Assembly (NCBI GenBank): GCA_051453625.1
Contig: JBOZIK010000001.1
Coordinates: 231,601,618 to 231,643,831, forward strand
Length of the DNA: 42,214 nt
Direction of reading: 5' to 3'
DNA from: Welwitschia mirabilis
Taxonomy: Eukaryota; Gnetophyta; Gnetopsida; Welwitschiales
The translations under genes were made by a program, and so were the position numbers. The notes under the pieces were generated by a model that was given only the letters and a program-made list of their open reading frames with translations, searched no databases and was not told the origin of the DNA. Of this stretch, positions 32,000 through 42,214 are shown piece after piece (position 1 is the stretch's first letter; every line of letters starts with the position of its first letter).

Positions 32000-32273
32000 T
32001 GTTGGATATCTTTTCCTATTTCTAATAAGTTAAAAAGGCCTATCCTTTTTTTCCTTTTCATCAACTCTTTCATTTCCCTTATAAAGTGGTTGTTATAACT
32101 ACCTCCTTACATTTCTCTCCTGCTTGCCCATTCTACCTATTTTTTTGCTATACTATGAGGGTATTTAAGTCCCTCCATTCCAAATAAAACGTGCTCCATA
32201 AAAAATCTTTCTTAAAAAAAAAATTCTTCTTCAATTTTTGGCCTGTGATAGTGGGACCTACTTAATACCAACA
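32000..32273 (+). repeat. 3' LTR (274 bp) of the third copia element
   Basis: It starts TGTTGG and ends CCAACA, a perfect 6-bp inverted terminus, directly after the polypurine tract. It includes a TATA-like tatttaag (about 32,162) and a polyadenylation-type aataaaa (about 32,184). Confidence 0.85.
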
Positions 32274-32960
32274 CAAATCCCTTAAGATATTATCAAAATC
32301 TATACATGTTATTAAAAGCTACTAATGATATTTCAAAATTCATTAAAACCTAGTAATTTTTTACTAATGTAAATAGGTTTTTATGCATACTTATTATACA
32401 TTAAGGTTTTTTTATGCATTTTATATGTTTTCAAACTAATGACACAAAAAGTAAATAAAAAATATTATATATAGGTCTTTTAATAAATTTGTAATGCTTG
32501 GAATAACTTCTGACATTGTGATGATGCATCAAGACAAGTACTAATATTATTTAATTATACATGGACTTTAAATGCTATGTAATTGGATCATCTAATAATG
32601 CTTTTGAGCCTTGTATTAGACATGAAATACTTTTATGTAATCCTTAATGATGATCTATTTGAATATTTTAATGATGATACATTTGATTATTGATGTTCTC
32701 ATAAATCCGTACAATCCTTCTTAATAACCTCTTATGAACTATAAGATGTCTATATGTTTTTCACATTTTACTTTATAGCTAAGGCCATCTAAGAAATTAT
32801 GAAAATGATTAGATTTTAATTTTTAATACTTTGTTGTGGATTTTGATGATAGTAATGATGATCATAATGACATGGGAAAGTAAGGATGTTGTAAGATGAT
32901 CATAAAAAACTACAAATCCCTTAAGATCATCACTAAAATCATGGTATTAAATCTTACTAG

Positions 32961-33035
32961 TAATGTCTAGGAATTCATCAAAATCTATAAGTTTACATTA
33001 ATTTAAATGGGTTTTTGATGAATTCCTAGACATTA
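32961..33035. repeat. Perfect 23-bp inverted repeat with 29-nt loop
   Basis: The left arm, 32,961-32,983 (taatgtctaggaattcatca then aaa), is the exact reverse complement of the right arm, 33,013-33,035. The loop holds acattaatttaaatgggt, part of which is repeated nearby. Confidence 0.9.
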
Positions 33036-33235
33036 GAACATTAATGTATGAACATTAATTTAAATGGGTTTTTGATCAAAATCTAGTGACATAAAAATTA
33101 AACTAAAATAAATTAAACTAATGGATCATGAACATTAATTTAAATGGGTTTTTGATGATCATGAACATTAATGTATTGTTATGTGTTTGGCAAGTTTTCA
33201 AGCTAGTGACATAAAAATTAAACTAAAATAAATTA
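32995..33235. repeat. Interleaved local repeats in block II
   Basis: A motif attaatttaaatgggttttt occurs three times (about 32,998, 33,055, 33,135). A second motif, ctagtgacataaaaattaaa plus ctaaaataaatta, occurs at 33,083 and 33,203. gatcatgaacattaat is also doubled. The copies are nearly identical, so the rearrangement looks recent. Confidence 0.8.
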
Positions 33236-33589
33236 TCTATTGATGCTTTAGTAATATCCTGATGATTACAATGGATTTTAGCATCATGATGATTCATTGA
33301 GATGATTACTAATATTATTTAATTAAAAATAGACTATGAATACTACACAACTAATATTCTTTAATTAAAAAGAAAATAAAAATTTTTCTAAAATATGTTA
33401 AGTATAGAATATTCATAGCTAATTTTAGTTAAAAATCTATTGGTAAAATCCTAGTTTTGATGATTTCACTTATTAAATATGATGTATTTAATGTGTAGAT
33501 ATGCAAAATTATAGAGCACCATATTGCAAATAGGATCAAGCCACTCAAACCTCAAGGTCCGAAGCTTTGGTTAAGAATTAATGAAGGAT

Positions 33590-33830
33590 AGACATAATTG
33601 ATTGAAGACATCTTCACATATGAATACATCTATGGTAAAGATGTCTAAACTAAATTAGACTTCATCATAGGGGAAGACATCTATCTTGTAAAAGATGTCT
33701 ATATTAAACCAAGGAGATGAGACAAGTGAAAGAGGTCTATCCAATTGAAGATGTTTATAGTACTTTAACTATTGAAATACATCTACAGAATTGAAGATGT
33801 TTGTGCTAAACTAAAAGAGGTAACATGGAT
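33590..33830. repeat. Degenerate minisatellite with acatct/agatgt motifs
   Basis: About four units of 45-65 bp have the pattern gaagacatctat..ttg..aagatgtctatactaaac. Each unit has a built-in inverted repeat (gacatct...agatgtc). It lies just left of the 100-N gap and may be part of a longer array or LTR. Confidence 0.65.
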
Positions 33831-33883
33831 AAATTGTATGATGATGAATTATCCATATTTCAGGAAATTAGGCAAGTTTTACA

Positions 33884-33983
33884 NNNNNNNNNNNNNNNNN
33901 NNNNNNNNNNNNNNNNNNNNNNNNNNNNNNNNNNNNNNNNNNNNNNNNNNNNNNNNNNNNNNNNNNNNNNNNNNNNNNNNNNN
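33884..33983. other. Assembly gap 4 (exactly 100 Ns)
   Basis: A gap of 100 is the usual placeholder for unknown size. To its left is a minisatellite, to its right the leader of gypsy D. The missing body of D may be here. Confidence 0.9.
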
Positions 33984-34445
33984 CTATGTCATAGCATTCT
34001 CTAAGTAGAAAACAAAAGAAAACAAAATTAAAATAACTAGAAATCATCATTTTGATTATGGGGATGATAGAGAAAACAACAAATGCAGAAATAGTAAATA
34101 GAAATTTAGTAAAATGCAGAAAACCATAAGCAAAAAATCAGGCTATCATCCACCTTATCATGGGGATGACACAAAAGATAATGGTTATTTTTATACTACT
34201 AGAGCTACAAAAAGAAAATTTTACAAGCTAAAAATAAACTAATAAATATGTGTTGTTATTCTCAATGTTGTGGGGATGATAGAAAGGACAACATATTGTT
34301 ATTGAAAAACTAAGAAAAATAGAAAAGCATAAAATAAAAACTTATAATTCCTAAATAAAAATACAATGTTGCTATAGATAAATATCTAAACTGAAATTCA
34401 ATTTACTCACCTAAGTGATAACTATCCTCATGCTCCTTAGTAGCC

Positions 34446-34467
34446 TTTCCTAGCAATAGTACTAAGA
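34446..34467 (-). other. Primer-binding site (tRNA-Asp type) of gypsy D, decayed
   Basis: On the - strand it reads TCTTAGTACTATTGCTAGGA. Against TCTTGGCGCCATTGCCGGGG, nearly all differences are C-to-T or G-to-A. It sits next to the LTR end, fixing its orientation as a 5' LTR. Confidence 0.75.
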
Positions 34468-34470
34468 TTT

Positions 34471-35711
34471 TGTGGTATGCATTCTTACAATCCTTTATGT
34501 CTTACTGAATCATGTTAATTAAAATATATATTACAAAATACAAAACTCTAGCATAAAGCAGAATCATCCAAATGTCATAAACCCATTTAATGCATGTGAG
34601 AGAATAAGAAGAATTGATTTTTAAATAAATGCTATATCATAAACTTAAGAATAATGCAAGAAATAAAGATGCAATGTAATGTAAGTAAAACTAATCTATA
34701 TGAACACCTATTTGATTACAGAATTAACGTGTTAGGAAGATTAGCCTTATATAACCTAAATCAGCCAAGGATACTATCACTAACTGAGTTTAACTTAGGC
34801 TATCAGGTGATTTGAATAAATATAATACAAAATGAATCTAAACTACCTTTATCAAAATTAATGAAGGTTGCCCTTAAGACCTATATCATTAATGACACTA
34901 TCACCAAATTAATAACAAAGTAAACTATAAGAGAATATAATATTATAAATGCATAATAGAGAAATAATGTTTTATATTAAAAATTAAACTAGCATCTAGG
35001 TCATAAGATAGTCGAGTCTCAATGGAGGATGCATAGCTCTTCACCAAGGAAACATCTTTCTATAACTCACAAGATGGATTTTTTATCTTTAGATCTCTTA
35101 TTCTGAGAATTTTTGATGCATTAAAGACGGATAAAAGAGTTAAGAGGAGGGGTGAGGGGGTTTACTTATAGGAAGAAAAAGATGAAACCATCACAAAAAA
35201 ATTCACTAAAAAACATGCTCAAATCAAGTAAAGAAATAGATGAAACAGATAAGATTAGCTGGCCATTTTAGGTGTCATCTTAACTATCATTAGGATGAAT
35301 AAGGAAATGATGATACATGTATTATTATTTGTTATCCTACATGTTGTGAAGATAACATGGGTGATGAGACCATTACAAACGTTATTTCCATTAGTTATAG
35401 CTCCAATCCATGTTCACATCTAATTTGGCTTGTAAATGGTTATATTCCTATCTATTGTGTGGACAACATAGTGGATGATAGTCCTTATCTTTTCAACCTA
35501 AGGGAAGTCTACCTTTTACATCATTAATCTTTCTACAAAGCACTGAGTATTAGAAATTGCCTAAAAAGCCTATGAATATATCAAGAATTGTGTATTTCAG
35601 TAATCACCCTTCAACTCTTCATAATCTCAAAATTGCATCTAAGCTTGTATAAATGTCCTACAAAATAGCTTGTAATACCCCATCAAATACATGAAATTTG
35701 GTAGTGCATTA
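34471..35711 (-). repeat. 5' LTR of gypsy D
   Basis: It aligns with both LTRs of copy B. The - strand start is TAATGCACTACC (others TGATG), the end ..CATACCACA. Confidence 0.8.
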
Positions 35712-36168
35712 GGATCCTTCATTATGTTCCTTTTCTTCACTATTTTTTTTAGTATTACTTTGTTGAATTGTTTCTTCACTTTTCTTATCATTATCTTTGA
35801 CTATATCTTCCTTCTCTTGTTAAGTATTATTCTCATTCTCTAAGTTTTTGAATTCATCAAAGAGATTATAAAGAGAAATAAGTTCATTATTTGCCTCATG
35901 GGTTGAAAAATTTTCATATTCTTTATGAAATTATTTCTCTATTTCATCTAGATTTTCTAGTAATAAATGGATTCTAGAAATATAATTTAGTTCTTAATAT
36001 TATCATCTAATGAATAATCATCCTCATCCTTATTATTAAAAAATTAAGCTAAGTCATCGTTATCCTTCTTTTGGCCATTTCCTAATAAATGGAATGTTTT
36101 AATTTGATTCAAAATCTTATTGTTACCACTTATTTCTAAATTATTCTCATTTTTCTCAAGCTAGATAT
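35712..36168 (-). pseudogene. Acidic, charged ORF remnant, unidentified
   Basis: On the - strand two linked frames read LEISGNNKILNQIKTFHLLG, KKDNDDLA, then NNELISLYNLFDEFKNLENE, NNT, then QEKEDIVKDNDKKSEETIQQ, SNTKKNSEEKEHNEGS and stop near 35,714. It is rich in Glu, Lys, Asn and Asp and could form coiled coil. I do not recognise the family. It is squeezed between the D LTR and the C LTR, so it predates at least one of them. Confidence 0.4.
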
Positions 36169-37391
36169 TGTAATATAAATTTAAACGATCTTAAAGTCCT
36201 TAAGTAAATATTATCAATCACAAATACTTGCAAAAAAACACATACTAGTATATATAAGATTAACTTAAATGTTGTAATTCATTGAAAGTAATAAGCTATA
36301 AGATAGAGAATTGATTCTAATAAATTATTTTTAGCCATTTTTCTCTAGGTAAATAAAACAAGAAACAATAATATAGTGCTTATAGATGAAATTCAAAATT
36401 CAATAACCTAAGTAATGAATCTATTTAACTACCAATCTTTTTGTCACAAAGATTAGTCCTTATATCTTAGATTAATTAGGAAGAACTATTACATAACCCT
36501 AATCAATATAAGCTATAAGATACATCAAATAGAATATGAATAAATGCAACTATAGAAATGCATTATGAAATGAATGCAAAATCTAAACTAATGGTTTTAA
36601 CCTTAATAAAGGTTATCCTTATAATCTAGATCAAATACAAAGCTATCATGAAATCATAATCAACTTAAACCATAAGGTAGGTTTACATAATAAAAGTGAA
36701 ATAATTCTTATATCAAGCATACCCTTACAAATAGTAGCACCTTAATGAAGGACATACAACCTAACATCAAGGAAGACTTCTTTCTATAGCTACAGGTGGA
36801 CCTATTATCCTTTAATCTCCTATCATAAGACTTTTTGAGATAAAAGATAAAATTAGAAGTGATGATAAGAGGGGTATTTATAGTTTTACATTAAATATTC
36901 TAAAAGTAAAACCCTACAAGACAAAGATGAAACCCTAGTATTCCACATGAGGCATGTGACCCTATTATAAAGATAATTTAATTTGTTCATATAAAATAGT
37001 TATTATCCTTTCTTTCATCTAAATGACCATAGAGATGGTGCCCACAAATAGAAGATGATTCATTAGAATGCAGCCTTATAGGTAGCCTCATAGCTTTAGT
37101 TCATGTTAGCATTAATGTTGTAATAACTATTGTGATGACCACTAAGGGGAAAACATTCTTTCTTATCTTTCTAACTAAGATAAATTAGCTTCTTTCATCA
37201 TTGGTCTTCTTCTTAAAGTGCTAAATGTTAAAATCTATCTAAAATGCCTTTAAATATGCTTAAAATTACATGCTTCTGTAATTATCTTGTTAATTCTCCA
37301 TAATGATCAGTATTTCACTAAACCTATCTAAATGTCCTATAAAAAATACTTAAAATACCCCATAAAATACATATAATTTTGCATTGCAACT
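36169..37391 (-). repeat. 3' LTR of gypsy C
   Basis: About 1,223 bp, TGTAATATAA at the low end. It matches A from 7,661 and, more distantly, B and D (e.g. ccttataatctagatcaaa.., ttaatgaaggacatacaac, tttctatagct.ca, ggggtatttata). Confidence 0.75.
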
Positions 37392-37411
37392 TAGCTTCCC
37401 ACTTAGCCTTG
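37392..37411 (-). other. Polypurine tract of gypsy C
   Basis: On the - strand it reads AAGGCTAAGTGGGAAGCTA just before the LTR. Copy B has AAGGCTAAGTGAGGGGCTA. Confidence 0.6.
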
Positions 37412-39590
37412 TGAGTCCTTGATAAAGTAAGTGATCAACTACAACCGGTAAGCCAAATTAACTAAAATAAATAGTAACTTAAAGAACACAAATTGATTTT
37501 AGAAATCAGTACCATGTAGGATTAAATATCAATAACTAGTAACTTGAGGTATCACCTCTATAAGATGTGTAATAATGCTATTATTTTAACTATCATTTAG
37601 ATAATTATAGGGCCAACATACTCAACAAATCAAAATAAAAATTAATTATCTATAAATAGGATAATCAATAAAATTAAAGTAAAAAAATCTTTAATAGCCT
37701 TATACTTTAAAGATTTAACACATTAAAAGATAGAAATTTAATGTCATATACAAAAATCGTCATAAAAATATAACCATGATAACTTATAACATGATAATGT
37801 ATACACATAATCAAAGTGGTGATAACTTAAAAGGATGTATATAAATTAATTAGTAAGTTTAAAAGATAGTTTACAAGGGGTAAATACAAAAAATAATCAT
37901 AACATTACTTCCCTTGTCCATGGTCTTCCTAAATATCTTAGATCAAACCTCCAAGAAGAACCTGCAATTAATTTGCTACGGTCTAGTAAATAATGTTCAT
38001 AATTCAAATTAAATAAGTAATATGAAATCATATACCAACTAGTACATCCCATATATGTATCATGAAAGCTCAAAATAATCCACATAATACAATCTTTTCT
38101 CAATATCTTGAAAATATACCATATTCCTTTATAGGTAAATCAATATGTCTTATGTCACAATAGTATAAGAAGAAGCTACTATTATTTACTTAATCATCTA
38201 AATGATAGACATGAGATGACATTTAAAAACAAAGGATTTAATAAAACAATGAAGTTTAAGTAGGATCGAATAATCGATGATAGCAATAGAAAAGCCTCAA
38301 AAAGTCATCATAAAGTTTAAAAGATGGATAGAAGTGAAGAATCATCATCAAAGTGAACATGGTAAAGGAGTCAAAAGTGAAAATAACTCAATAAAAAAGT
38401 ATAATATGATAATAATGCATCAAGTAGAAAGAATCAATACTAAGGAAAATCCATAAATATTCCTAAACTCAATAAGCATGTAAGAGTAGCAAGATAAAAT
38501 CCCAAAAGAAATGAAAATAGAAAGTATCATCATCATCCATCAAAAGTGCTAAAAAAATAAGCTTTATGGATAAAAACCTTAAGTGAAATAAAAAAGATAA
38601 TAAGAAAACTACTAAATGATTAAGTCCTAAATATTACACTAAAAAAGTATGTAAATAACTTTAAAATATCAAACAAGATAACTAAAAAAACAAAATTAAA
38701 ATATATAAGTAGGAACATGAAGAAGATTATTTATCTACCCTAAATTCTAACCTAGTAAAGTCCATGATGAAAATCATAAAATCACCTGATTGATGATGCA
38801 TGACATAATGTAAAAACTTCATAAAGTATCACTTGAATAGGTAATGATTATAATGATGCCAAAAAGGCCCAATGTTCTCAATTAATAAATGAAAAGATCA
38901 AAATCCACTTAGAAACAAACTCACTTTCTTACATTTCAAAACTACACTAGAATCCTAAATAGTTAAATGGTTATGTGGAAGTGTTATACGCACATTAAGT
39001 CTAAAAAATAAGTTATGCCTCTAGTAATACCAGGTACATCATTGATTTCATAGCTCTAAAGTAATTTTATGATGAGGGGAGTGTAATCACTATTAAAGAA
39101 GGAAGAACCTATGAAGCATGGATAACTAAACCCCTAGTGGAGTCTTTATAGTTATCATATCATACTGCCAAAGGCCCTTCTTAGGAATATTGGTCCTACT
39201 ATTCTTCTAATTGGACATCATGGTTTATTTTAGGAATGAAAACATCCTCTCCTTTTTTCTTTTAAGAAAATAAAAGTGAAATAAAGCCTCCCACATGACT
39301 AAGTACTCTAAGGATTAGAGTGAATTAAAGAGATGAGAAACATTAAAGAACACATCTAAATAACTAAAGACTTATACCATTAAGGGAAAACAAAAGATCC
39401 AAGGCGTCTTCCTTTAAAATGAAGTTTATAGATATATGAATGTTTGAGATTAGGTGAATCCAATCTTACTATCTTTAAGTAATAGGATACTAGTCATGAT
39501 AACTTCATAAAGTAATACATAAGTTACATTAAAGATGTTTAAGTGATAGTTTCACATCCACCCAAGGAATTGACTAAGGAAGAATTTAGA
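37412..39590 (-). other. Long 3' untranslated region of gypsy C
   Basis: Non-coding, with only short unconserved ORFs. It aligns with copies A and E over most of its length and with B in parts. Confidence 0.65.
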
Positions 39591-40870
39591 CAATAGCAGA
39601 AGGAAAGTCATTCTCATTAAGGAAAGATTCTAAAGCAAGTGCTCCTATCATGTTTAAGGTTTGATTGGTAAGTGATTCATAAATTTTCAACCTTGTTCCA
39701 TTAACTTTTTGAATTTACCTAGTGTTTAGAATAGAGATTTTAACTAATCCATTAAGATGTACTTTTTCTATAAGATAAGGATCTAATCATTTAGAGGTTA
39801 ACTTATTATGTAAAAGGTACATTTGTATATTATATAAGAGAACTAGTTAACTTGGTTCAAACTATTTATGGTTTATCTTTTTGTCATGTTTGAGTTTGGC
39901 TTGGGCTTTATGAATAAGTTGATGATGTATAACATAGGTACATTTTTCATCCAAGTGATCAAGTTGGACTAATTAAGTCTTAACATTTTCAAGTTCATAA
40001 TATTAATTTGATAAGTGGCTCAATAAGAGTTATAGCAAACATTAACTGATAAGATACAAACTTTTCCATACATAAGTTTACAAGGTAAAAAGCTGATAGA
40101 ATTTCGTCAAGTAGTATGGTAAGCCAAAGAACATTATTAAGTTTAGAATTTCATGTTTTCTTATTGATATAGACTAGTTTTTGGAGAATATTCATAATTT
40201 TCCTATTTGCATTTTTAGCTTAGTTATTGAATTATGGATGATAAGAACAAGTAATTCTATATTTAATTCCAATGGAAAAAAGACACTTTTGATAATATAT
40301 TTATTAAAATAAGCTTCTTAATCACTAATTATTATTCTAAGAAATCCAAAACACTAAAATATAGGAGTTCAAACAAAATTATAGATATTTTTGACATCAT
40401 TTTTACCATAGAAATAACTTTAACCCACTTAGTAACATAATCAATAGCTATTAAGATGTAGTTTTTATCATGAAAAGGCAGTTTTATAAGGCCCATAAAG
40501 TCAATCCTCCACAGTCAAAAGGTTTATATTCAAAGGGGAATATCTTGAGAGAAATTTAGACCATGATAACATTGATAAGTATTACACCTTCTAGCAAAGT
40601 TAAAAAATATTTAAGAAGGATAAGCTAATAAAACCTAGAGTGAAGAATTTTTATTACAATCTTTTGGCTACTAAAGTGTTTCTCATATATCCCACCATGG
40701 CAAAGGTTAAGGATTTCTATATTTTTCCATTTAGGTATACATTTATTCATGATTTAATCTTTGCATTTATGGTAAAGAAGGGGTTTATTCTACTCATAAT
40801 CATCAATTCTATGGAGAAAAGACTTTCATTAGTTATGGTTCTAATGCTGAGGTGTTTTCATCATAATAAA
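39591..40870 (-). pseudogene. Gypsy integrase of copy C, broken
   Basis: It is co-linear with the integrase of copy B. Readable pieces are YHPQ-like at about 40,225 (with the Gln codon now a stop and the catalytic Glu not readable), the C-terminal LLYN-type segment near 39,840 and the QRLK.YES segment near 39,690. ORFs on the + strand here (e.g. 40,640-40,879) are shadows. Confidence 0.75.
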
Positions 40871-41360
40871 ATAGTTTAAAATATCAGCATACTAAGGAGA
40901 ATAATAAGTAGAGGATGTGGCATAAAGTCGTTTAAGAGTAAATAGTTTTTCATTAGGAAAGGAATCATTGATTGGAAGTTCATCAAGAAAATAAGAGAGT
41001 CAATATAAGTAATCCATAATACTATTATATTTCCCAACCCTATTAATAATGGTAACATTAGATTATTGCTTAAGAAGGATTTATTTAATAAGACTAGTAC
41101 TAGATCTTTCTTGATCATAAGGTAATATATGAATGGATGATCTATGTAAACATTGGTACAGAAGTCAAAAAGATAGTTTCTAAGGTAATCAAGGTAAAAT
41201 ATAATGGTAAGAATTTCTTTTTTAGTGGTAGCGTAGTTGGATTGAACCTTGGATAAAGTCTTACTATGATAAGGCATGACTTTAACATATTTTTCACATT
41301 TTTGATCAAGAATCCCACCCACAACAATGTTGCTAGCTTTACATATAAGTCCAAAATCCT
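40871..41360 (-). pseudogene. Gypsy RNase H of copy C
   Basis: A long clean frame reads VGGILDQKCEKYVKVMPYHS, KTLSKVQSNYATTKKEILTI, IFYLDYLRNYLFDFCTNVYI, DHPFIYYLMIKKD, an excellent match to plant gypsy RNase H. After that point the frame shifts. The preceding DFGLICKAS corresponds to the family's DF.L.CDAS, with the catalytic Asp replaced by Lys. Confidence 0.9.
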
Positions 41361-42214
41361 TAGTCCGATTAGTTCCCCTTATAATAGGTTTAGAAGAAAT
41401 TTTATTTTTAAGTATTTTATAGGTAAGTTTATATGAGCTGTTTAACTCATATTTAACTTCTTTTTTAAGTAATGAGTAAAAGGATTTACAAATCTTGGCA
41501 TATTCTTGAATAAAATGGTAATATAAACTAGCATGACTAAGAAAAGATCTACCTTGTTTGACATCAGTTAGAGAGTTAAAATTTCAAATGATACCAAATT
41601 TTACAAGGTCCATCCTAATTCCCTCATTAGAAATGTGATGATCTAAAGTGATCCCATTGTTGACAAGAAATAAAAATTTTTTCCTACTTAAGTATACTCC
41701 ACTCTCTATGCATTTTTCTAAGACTTTTTTGAATCTTTTCATGATTTATTTCAAAGTTTCATTAAAGATTAAGAAGTCATCCGTAAAGATTTTAATACAT
41801 TCCTCATCATGCCAAAAAAGATACCCATTATTGTTTATTGAAAAGTCTTAGGGAATTATAAAGTTCAAAATACATTCTTCTAAAGGTAAAGATTCCAAAG
41901 AAAGAAGTAAATTTTGTTTTTTCTTAGTTCTCACTTGCTATGCAGACCTAACTATAACCAACATACCTAATAAGAAAATAGCAGTAAGCATTCCTAAGAT
42001 TCTATCAAGTACTTAACCAATAAATGGTAAAGGATAATCATCCTTCTTAGTAACCTTATTTTAGAAACTACTATTAAGGGGCTAATCCACTCACTATCAG
42101 ATATAGCATAGATAATTTTATCATCTATAAGTTTAATAATTTCATCTTTAACTACTTTCTTAAGGACTAAGTTAAGCTTTTCTTGGGGTTGCATAATTGG
42201 TTTAGCATTATCTT
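41361..42214 (-). pseudogene. Gypsy reverse transcriptase of copy C, partial
   Basis: It enters from the window edge with KEEVIKLLD-type sequence (VVKDEIIKLIDDKIIYAISD, SEWISPLIVVSK; 42,194 on). The catalytic site reads IFTDDFLIFNETL near 41,785, keeping both Asp. Then come KVLEKCIESGVYLSRKKFLF and the thumb HHISNEGIRMD, SFLSHASLYYHFIQEYAKI. A few stops. The + strand ORF at 41,648-41,851 is a shadow. Confidence 0.88.

Larger units (their letters stand above)
31040..32273 (+). mobile_element. Third copia element (Tnt1-like gag), internally deleted, 3' LTR only
   Basis: It contains gag, a run of short tandem repeats, a polypurine tract and a 274-bp LTR, but no protease, integrase or RT and no 5' LTR. 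It is a different lineage from S1/S2, with a short LTR with perfect 6-bp terminal inverted repeats and a different gag. Confidence 0.8.
32274..33360. repeat. Duplicated non-coding block, spaced about 638 bp
   Basis: Block I (about 32,274-32,585) and block II (about 32,912-33,350) align in order: acaaatcccttaagat, then gtaatg/gtaatttt... catt/catc, then ttaaat.ggttttt.atg, then gtgacataaaaa.taaa, then tactaatattatttaatta. Block II is longer because of internal repeats. No coding potential is seen. Confidence 0.65.
33984..35711 (-). mobile_element. Gypsy family copy D: 5' LTR and leader only
   Basis: The - strand 5' LTR (35,711-34,471) is followed by a primer site (34,467-34,446) and a leader that aligns with copy B as far as the gag start, where gap 4 begins. 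At the place of B's gag ATG, D reads ATAG, so the start codon appears lost by a G-to-A change right at the gap edge. Confidence 0.8.
36169..42214 (-). mobile_element. Gypsy family copy C, 3' half, running off the window
   Basis: It has RT (42,194-41,450), RNase H, integrase (about 40,860-39,600), a long 3' UTR (39,590-37,410), a polypurine tract and 3' LTR (37,391-36,169). It is the same family as A and close to B; its LTR is nearer to A than to B and D, so there are at least two subfamilies. Gag and protease lie beyond 42,214. Confidence 0.85.

Noticed and set aside
37897-38103. - strand 68-codon ORF in gypsy C 3' UTR
   Set aside because: The reading frame is not kept in copy A at the same place, so it is taken as fortuitous.
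40640-40879. + strand 79-codon ORF
   Set aside because: It is a shadow of gypsy C integrase.
41648-41851. + strand 67-codon ORF
   Set aside because: It is a shadow of gypsy C reverse transcriptase.
1-42214. tRNA or rRNA genes
   Set aside because: No cloverleaf box A/B pairs or rRNA-like conserved GC-rich blocks were noticed. A covariance-model scan was not possible.

Overview
This window looks like plant (angiosperm) nuclear heterochromatin. It is very AT-rich, carries no intact gene, and is filled with old, decayed LTR retrotransposons from lineages known only in plants: Sirevirus-type Ty1/copia and Athila/Tat-type Ty3/gypsy. The species cannot be read from the sequence. All calls come from reading translations and comparing repeat copies within the window by eye; no database search was run.

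Layout. 1 to about 1,300: + strand piece of the 3' untranslated region of the gypsy family (copy E). 1,548-6,110: - strand, 5'-truncated Sirevirus (S1) with 3' LTR, polypurine tract, an extra ORF and the end of pol. 6,111-7,660: unassigned. 7,661-10,116: - strand gypsy copy A (LTR remnant, 3' UTR, integrase C-terminus). 10,117-19,391: + strand Sirevirus with both LTRs (S2), inserted into copy A with an apparent 5-bp target duplication AGATG. 19,392-20,189: unidentified - strand protein remnant. 20,190-30,122: - strand gypsy copy B with both LTRs, gag, protease, RT, RNase H and integrase, all broken. About 30,123-30,315: fragment resembling a plant class I small heat-shock protein. About 31,040-32,273: a third, short copia element with gag, polypurine tract and 3' LTR only. 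32,274-33,883: a duplicated non-coding block, a 23-bp perfect inverted repeat and a degenerate minisatellite. 33,984-35,711: gypsy copy D (5' LTR and leader). 35,712-36,168: acidic ORF remnant. 36,169-42,214: - strand gypsy copy C (3' LTR, 3' UTR, integrase, RNase H, RT), running off the window. Four N gaps (390, 334, 10 and exactly 100 Ns) interrupt the sequence.

How the parts work together. In life the Sirevirus would encode gag-pol (nucleocapsid, protease, integrase, RT/RNase H), primed by initiator tRNA-Met, plus a separate downstream ORF. That ORF is the most interesting item. It is present in both S1 and S2 with the same layout: a domain resembling the 'putative plant transposon protein' family, an acidic stretch, and a C-terminal hydrophobic segment ending in KRGR, which is the envelope-like position of Sireviruses. 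The gypsy copies share a tRNA-Asp-type primer site whose differences from the usual plant sequence are nearly all C-to-T or G-to-A changes, as expected of long-methylated DNA. No element here could move on its own.
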